Source: Flavobacterium noncentrifugens (GTDB lineage Bacteria > Bacteroidota > Bacteroidia > Flavobacteriales > Flavobacteriaceae). From it: 64,000 nucleotides of DNA. Made by a program: the position numbers and the translations under genes. The stretch spans positions 674,394 to 738,393 of the forward strand of contig NZ_FNEZ01000001.1 in assembly GCF_900100375.1 (NCBI RefSeq), read 5' to 3'. The notes under the pieces are model-generated. The model was not told the origin of the DNA, did not search any database, and was given only the letters and a program-made list of their open reading frames with translations. Within the stretch, counting starts at the first letter, position 1; each line of letters opens with the position of its first letter. This document shows positions 59,332-64,000 of this stretch, piece by piece.

Positions 59332-59360
59332 ATTTACGATTTCAGATATACGATTTACGA
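59332..59360. repeat. Repeat unit, family D, at 59.3 kb
   Basis: ATTTACGATTTCAGATATACGATTTACGAC: three ATTTACGA-type words next to the terminator. Confidence 0.45.
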
Positions 59361-59416
59361 CTATTGAATTGTATTCGCAAACGCATCATTATCTATTATC
59401 AATTGTTAATTATCAA

Positions 59417-60526
59417 TTATTTCACCTCTTTAATCAGGTAAATGTAAACCGGGAAGTGATCGCTGAAACCGACTTCATTTGCACCGTGGCGCAACGGATA
59501 TCCTTTAAACTGCCCTGTGGTCTGAATCAAATAAGGCTTATTGAAAATGCCGGCTTTCCAGTAACGGAACGAAGAAAAATCGTTGCGGATTAAGGGTTCT
59601 GTCACCATAATCTGGTCGAAAATATCCCCGGCATCGCGGTAGAATAAGGTCGCGTTTCCGTCTTTTGCCATTTGCTCGAACGGATTGTAAATGCCGTTTT
59701 CTTTGACTTCCGAGCGTTTTAATTTGGCGCCAAGTTCTACTTTTACGCTTTTATTATACGTTCCGTCGTTCAAATCGCCCATCGTAATTACTTTCGCATT
59801 TGGGTTGATCCTTTGAAGCGAATCTATAATCTTGCGGTTTAGCCTTCCGGCTGCCTCGCGAAACGGGCTGCTTTTCTTTTCTCCGCCTGAGCGTGACGGC
59901 CAGTGGTTTACGATGACATTGATTTCTTCGCCGTCCAATAAACCTGTAACGAGCAATTGATCCCTGGTGTAGACACGTGTATCGGTAGGAACAACCACCA
60001 CTTTGTCTTTGTCGTCCGGGGAATCGTCTTTTTCTTCTTTTTCCTTATCGGTTTGCGGCTTGTTGTAGATGTAAAGCGGCACGTTGATATAGCTAGTTGG
60101 CTTGAAGTGTTTTTTCTGATACAGGAATCCAACGTCAATTCCGCGTTTGTCCGGAGAATCGAAATGAACGACTCCATAATCTTTTCCGATGAGTTTCGGG
60201 TCTTTGGTAAGGTCTTCGAGTACGCCACGGTTTTCAATTTCAGAAACCCCGATGATCGTTGGAGAATTGTTTGGGTTTTCACCGGTACCGATCTCAGAGA
60301 TCACACGCGCCATGTTGCTGATCTTTTGCTTGTACTTTTTTGAAGTCCAGTTTTGCGCGCCATTCGGAAGCCATTCTTCATCATTATTCGGCTGGTTGAT
60401 CGTGTCGAAAAGATTCTCGACATTATAGAAAGCAACCGTATGCACAATAAACTTTTTTTGCTGCGCTTTGGTACTGCCGATTGCGAATATTGCAAACAAA
60501 ACGGCGATAAAATTTTTAATTCTCAT
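59417..60526 (-). CDS. Secreted endonuclease/exonuclease/phosphatase family protein
   Basis: Exported protein of 369 residues in the EEP (DNase I-like) fold. Signal peptide MRIKNFIAVLFAIFAIGSTKAQ, then FYNVENLFDTINQP, IIGVSEIENRGVLEDL (catalytic Glu), DVGFLYQKKHF, VNHWPSRSGGEKKS and VITMGDLNDGTYNKS (Asp/Asn pair), and a late FSDHFPVYI (His). These are all the metal and catalytic blocks of EEP hydrolases. Possible substrates are nucleic acids or phosphodiesters. Promoter box TACTTTTG at 60573-60580. Divergent from the TonB receptor gene. Confidence 0.9.
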   Translation of the reverse strand: MRIKNFIAVLFAIFAIGSTKAQQKKFIVHTVAFYNVENLFDTINQPNNDEEWLPNGAQNWTSKKYKQKISNMARVISEIGTGENPNNSPTIIGVSEIENRGVLEDLTKDPKLIGKDYGVVHFDSPDKRGIDVGFLYQKKHFKPTSYINVPLYIYNKPQTDKEKEEKDDSPDDKDKVVVVPTDTRVYTRDQLLVTGLLDGEEINVIVNHWPSRSGGEKKSSPFREAAGRLNRKIIDSLQRINPNAKVITMGDLNDGTYNKSVKVELGAKLKRSEVKENGIYNPFEQMAKDGNATLFYRDAGDIFDQIMVTEPLIRNDFSSFRYWKAGIFNKPYLIQTTGQFKGYPLRHGANEVGFSDHFPVYIYLIKEVK

Positions 60527-60572
60527 TAAATTGAATATTAATTTACGATGAAGTTTAACACAAACTTGGCAG

Positions 60573-60580
60573 CAAAAGTA
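60573..60580 (-). promoter_or_regulatory. Promoter -7 box of the endonuclease/phosphatase-type gene
   Basis: Minus strand reads TACTTTTG, 46 bases before its ATG. Confidence 0.45.
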
Positions 60581-60600
60581 AATAATATTAATTAATCCTG

Positions 60601-60608
60601 TACATTTG
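60601..60608 (+). promoter_or_regulatory. Promoter -7 box of the TonB-dependent receptor gene
   Basis: Plus strand reads TACATTTG, 56 bases before the ATG. It is back to back with the box at 60573-60580, so both genes may be regulated together. Confidence 0.5.
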
Positions 60609-60664
60609 CAGCCGTTAAGAAATTAATTTCTTGGCAAACATGTAAATTAAACCATTTTTTATTT

Positions 60665-63463
60665 ATGAAAAAACTTGTTATTAGTACATTATTTGTAATG
60701 CAGGTGATTTTTGTTTTTGCACAGTCAGCTACCGGGATTACTGGGAAAGCGGTCGACCTTAAAACACAAAAACCTTTACAAAATGTTGTTGCATCCATCC
60801 AGAACACAAACCTTACCCAGCTCTCAGATGCTACCGGTAAATTTACACTTGTGGATGTTGCTGCAGGAAATCAGTTGTTGGAAGTGAAAACCCAGGGTTA
60901 CAAAGCACAATTGCTTCAGGTAGAAGTTGTTGCCGGAAAAATACTGGATTTAGGCGTAGTTGTTTTGGAAGAAGACCAAACAGAAGAGCAACAGCTCAGC
61001 TTGATTACGATTACTGAGAATGATTTGGGTGACGACAACAGCGGTTCAGAAAGTACTGCAGGGCTTTTACAGGCTTCGCGTGATGCTTTCCAGCAAACTG
61101 CTGCTTTTAACTGGGGACAGGCACGTTTCAGGATCCGTGGTTTGGACAATGAAAATGCGACGACCATGATTAATGGTGTAGTCATGAATAAAATTTACGA
61201 CGGAAGGCCACAATGGAGCAACTGGGGCGGATTGAATGATGCGACCCGTAATCAGGAATTTACCACAGGATCTGCACCATCTGATTATACTTTTGGCGGC
61301 ATCCTTGGAACACAGGAAATTAATACCAGAGCGTCAATTTACAGGCCTGGAACCAGAATTTCGTTTGCAAATACCAATACCAATTACAGCTTCAGGGCTA
61401 TGGCGACACATGCTTCAGGCATGAACACCAACGGTTGGGCTTATGTGATTTCAGCGGGAAGACGCTGGGCACAGGAAGGTTATTTTGACGGGACAGATTA
61501 TGCTGCAAACTCTTTATTTGCAAGTGTTGAAAAGAAATTCAACGAAAAGCACTCGTTAAACCTTACCGCAATCTACGCGCAGAACAGCCGCGGAAAAAGC
61601 TCGCCTAATACAGACGAAGTAACGAATATTGCAGGTGTAAAATACAACTCTTACTGGGGATGGCAAGATGGCGAAAAAAGAAACTCGAGAGACAAAGATG
61701 TTGAAGAGCCTATCGTGATGTTAAGCCACTACTGGAAATTAAGCGACAGGACTAATTTAAACACAAACGTTGCCTTTCAAACAGGAAGCATCGGGAACAG
61801 CCGTTTGGATTATCAAGGTGTAAACAATCCTGATCCTACCTATTACAGATTGTTGCCAAGCTTTTATACTTCAACCTATTCAGGAACGACTTTGGTTGGA
61901 AACCAGGAGCCTTATCTCACACAAGCGAAAAACGCTCCTTTCTTAACAAACAGACAAATCGACTGGGCGCAAATGTATGCTGCAAATGCTTCAACTGCAG
62001 CCGGAAACAGTGCCTACATTTTATATGAAGACCGTACCGATGACAACCAGTGGACTGCAAACTCTATTTTAAGCTCTCAATTGGCAGACAACATCGCTTT
62101 TAATGGTGGTGTGACTTTCAGAGGTTTGAGATCACACAACTTCCAGAATCTTTTGGATCTTTTGGGAGGTAAATATTATGAAGAAACCGATACTTTTGGT
62201 GGAAACTACATGCAAACACAACCTGACCTGAACAATTTGGACAGAAAAGTAGGCGAAGGTGATACTTTTGGTTACAACTACATTTTAAGAGCAAACACGA
62301 TCGATGCGTTCACACAATTTAAATTTACTTACAAAAAAGTAGATTTTTACATGGCGCAAACTTTCACACGTGCCGATTACCAAAGAGAAGGTTTGTACAG
62401 AAACGGTTATTACCCAACAAACTCGTTCGGTAAAAGCCAGAAAACGACTTTTGAGAACTTTGGTTTTAAAGGTGGCGTGACTTACAAAATTTCAGGAAGA
62501 CAATACCTGACTGCTAACGGTGTTTATATGACCAAAGCGCCTTCAATGAGAAACGTTTTCCCTAATGCGCGTGTAAGCAACAATGTGGTAGCCGATGCTA
62601 CAAACGAAAACATTACAAGTGCCGATTTGAGCTACATTATCAGAACGCCAAAATTGAAAGCAAGGTTGACCGGATATTTCGCTAAAATCAAGAATTCTAC
62701 CGAAACTTCATTCTTCTATGCAGAAGGGATTTTTGATGATTCTGAAAGTTCAGATTCAGATGCTTTCGTAGCTGAAACCGTTACCGGAATCGACAAAAAA
62801 CAAATGGGCGCTGAGCTTGGCCTTGAATACCAGATTACTTCTACGATCAAAGCCATTGCATCTGCTGCTTACGGACAATATACGTATGACAACAACCCGC
62901 ATGTGAGATTGAACCAGGATGCACTTGCTTCTGCAACAAACCCAAATCCGGTAGTTGATTTCGGAACTGCAAAACTAAAAGATTACAGATTGCCCGGAAC
63001 GCCACAGGAAGCTTACTCTTTCGGATTGGAATACCGCGATCCTAAATTCTGGTGGGTTGGTGCCAATGCCAATTACCTTGCAAGCAATTATATGGACGTA
63101 GCGCCGTTATTAAGAACAGACAATTTCTTCAGAAACCCAAGCGATCCTTTCGGACTTCCATTCGTAGATGCCAATGACGCTAGAGCCAATGAATTGTTGA
63201 AACAAGAAAAATTTGACGATTTTTATCTGGTAAACCTTACCGGTGGTAAATCATGGAGAATCAAAGGAAACACGATCGGCTTCTTTGCAAGCATCAACAA
63301 CATCTTTGACGTGACTTACAAAACAGGTGGTTTTGAACAGGCAAGAAACGGAAATTACAGAGAGTTAAGCCAGGATCGCGCAAGCGGAACACCGGTTTTC
63401 GGAAATAAATATTTCTACGGTTACGGAAGAACTTATTTTGTTAACCTTTATATCCAATTTTAA
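60665..63463 (+). CDS. TonB-dependent receptor with CarboxypepD_reg-like domain
   Basis: Outer-membrane receptor of 932 residues. Signal peptide MKKLVISTLFVMQVIFVFAQ, an Ig-like CarboxypepD_reg domain (about 23-105: ITGKAVDLKTQKPLQNVVASI), a plug (about 120-240 with FRIRGLDNENATTMINGVVMN and FGGILGTQEINTRAS) and a long barrel ending in TYFVNLYIQF. The first residues resemble SusC-like proteins, although the size and the lipoprotein partner fit a smaller TonB receptor system. The substrate is unknown. The lipoprotein gene follows after two bases, so they are probably co-transcribed. Confidence 0.95.
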   Translation: MKKLVISTLFVMQVIFVFAQSATGITGKAVDLKTQKPLQNVVASIQNTNLTQLSDATGKFTLVDVAAGNQLLEVKTQGYKAQLLQVEVVAGKILDLGVVVLEEDQTEEQQLSLITITENDLGDDNSGSESTAGLLQASRDAFQQTAAFNWGQARFRIRGLDNENATTMINGVVMNKIYDGRPQWSNWGGLNDATRNQEFTTGSAPSDYTFGGILGTQEINTRASIYRPGTRISFANTNTNYSFRAMATHASGMNTNGWAYVISAGRRWAQEGYFDGTDYAANSLFASVEKKFNEKHSLNLTAIYAQNSRGKSSPNTDEVTNIAGVKYNSYWGWQDGEKRNSRDKDVEEPIVMLSHYWKLSDRTNLNTNVAFQTGSIGNSRLDYQGVNNPDPTYYRLLPSFYTSTYSGTTLVGNQEPYLTQAKNAPFLTNRQIDWAQMYAANASTAAGNSAYILYEDRTDDNQWTANSILSSQLADNIAFNGGVTFRGLRSHNFQNLLDLLGGKYYEETDTFGGNYMQTQPDLNNLDRKVGEGDTFGYNYILRANTIDAFTQFKFTYKKVDFYMAQTFTRADYQREGLYRNGYYPTNSFGKSQKTTFENFGFKGGVTYKISGRQYLTANGVYMTKAPSMRNVFPNARVSNNVVADATNENITSADLSYIIRTPKLKARLTGYFAKIKNSTETSFFYAEGIFDDSESSDSDAFVAETVTGIDKKQMGAELGLEYQITSTIKAIASAAYGQYTYDNNPHVRLNQDALASATNPNPVVDFGTAKLKDYRLPGTPQEAYSFGLEYRDPKFWWVGANANYLASNYMDVAPLLRTDNFFRNPSDPFGLPFVDANDARANELLKQEKFDDFYLVNLTGGKSWRIKGNTIGFFASINNIFDVTYKTGGFEQARNGNYRELSQDRASGTPVFGNKYFYGYGRTYFVNLYIQF

Positions 63464-63465
63464 TT

Positions 63466-64000
63466 ATGAAAGTTATGAAAACGAATAGCGTAAAAGCACT
63501 CTTTCTTGCGGTATTGACTGCAGGAATGCTGACCAGTTGTGTTGGTGATGACGACACGGTATTGCCAAATTACAAACCGGTTATTTTTGGAGAAGATTTT
63601 GAATTGAATGCTGTTGACAATACCTTGCTTGCCCTTCCGGGTTGGTTAAATTACAACGAATTGGGAAGCTCCAGATGGACTTCACAATACTACAGCAGCA
63701 ATAATTATGCAGAGTACAGTTCATTTAATTCTGGAGATGCTGTAAACATCGGCTGGTTGATTACACCTTCGATTACTTTGGGTGCACATCCAAATGAGAA
63801 ACTGTTATTCCAGTCGGCGCAAAGTTATGTGACCAATACTGCCAATACATTGGAAGTCCTGATCTCAACAGACTTTGACGGAACTGTCGCCAATGTTACC
63901 ACTGCACACTGGACACCGCTTTCAGCGAATTTTCCAACAACAACAAGTACATATTTCGCATTCCTGAAATCAGGCGATGTTGATTTATCTTCTTACAGTG
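63466..64000 (+). CDS. Lipoprotein partner of the TonB receptor (partial)
   Basis: The frame starts at 63466 (MKVMKTNSVKALFLAVL; an ATG at 63475 is also possible) and runs off the window end after 178 codons. A lipobox (GMLTSC) and an Asp-rich start of the mature part (VGDDD) mark a surface lipoprotein. The following residues (PVIFGEDFEL ... GWLITPSITL) resemble the choice-of-anchor J/DUF5017 type beta-sandwich domains common in flavobacterial surface lipoproteins. It lies two bases after the receptor gene and is probably its substrate-binding partner. Confidence 0.85.
   Translation, partial: MKVMKTNSVKALFLAVLTAGMLTSCVGDDDTVLPNYKPVIFGEDFELNAVDNTLLALPGWLNYNELGSSRWTSQYYSSNNYAEYSSFNSGDAVNIGWLITPSITLGAHPNEKLLFQSAQSYVTNTANTLEVLISTDFDGTVANVTTAHWTPLSANFPTTTSTYFAFLKSGDVDLSSYS

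Noticed and set aside
1..64000. tRNA, rRNA, insertion sequence, prophage or integrase genes
   Set aside because: No cloverleaf, ribosomal RNA stretch, transposase or integrase motif was recognised while reading both strands; a dedicated search could still find a tRNA that was missed.

Overview
The window looks like a chromosomal segment of a Flavobacteriaceae bacterium, most likely Flavobacterium or a close relative. Reasons: TAnnTTTG promoter -7 boxes instead of a sigma70 -10 box, type IX secretion signals (a PorZ-like propeller and a small protein with a T9SS sorting tail), a complete Bat (Bacteroides aerotolerance) operon, a TonB-dependent receptor followed by a lipoprotein, and several families of short intergenic palindromic repeats. 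No rRNA, tRNA, transposase, integrase or CRISPR array was seen.

Layout. 1-8 kb: pgi, then a minus-strand amino-acid catabolism block (M23 peptidase, kynA for tryptophan, a DUF3108 protein, hppD and hmgA for tyrosine) with a candidate small structured RNA at 5087-5200. 8-24 kb: amino acid permease, patatin-barrel fusion, uvrC, a DUF2071 protein, fthC, lspA, a DksA/TraR-like protein without zinc cysteines, ileS, recO, porZ, gdhA. 25-33 kb: outer-membrane protein, Cys/Met PLP enzyme, DinB-like protein, ArsC-like protein, yicC-gmk-nadD, iron alcohol dehydrogenase, gpsA. 33-36.6 kb: small conserved proteins, pheS, lipoprotein, CvpA. 36.7-45.7 kb: the operon moxR-DUF58-DUF4381-like-batA-batB-batC-batD-batE, all on the minus strand. 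46-49 kb: aldo/keto reductase, SDR, Schlafen/AlbA_2 protein.

49-54.1 kb is the most unusual part. A LuxR-type response regulator is followed on the same strand by six consecutive genes for exported proteins of mostly unknown function: two small paralogues with matching hydrophobic C-terminal helices, a lipoprotein with two retropepsin-like DTG motifs and a PDZ-like tail, a Cys-containing secreted protein, an exported coiled-coil protein and a T9SS-tailed protein. A near-perfect 22-bp palindrome lies between the regulator and the first exported gene. I regard this as the best candidate for an undescribed system. Its function cannot be read from sequence alone.

54-64 kb: PP2A-type phosphatase, small beta-barrel protein, amaB-type aldehyde dehydrogenase, a stretch of gene decay (a HExxH protein broken by frameshifts and a membrane protein split at an A7 run), nbaC (3-hydroxyanthranilate dioxygenase), a secreted endonuclease/exonuclease/phosphatase protein, and divergently a TonB-dependent receptor with the start of its lipoprotein partner, cut by the window end.

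Where a start codon differs from the longest possible frame, the choice rests on family N-termini, signal peptides or the position of a promoter box. Functions are family-level calls made by reading the translations; no database search was run.
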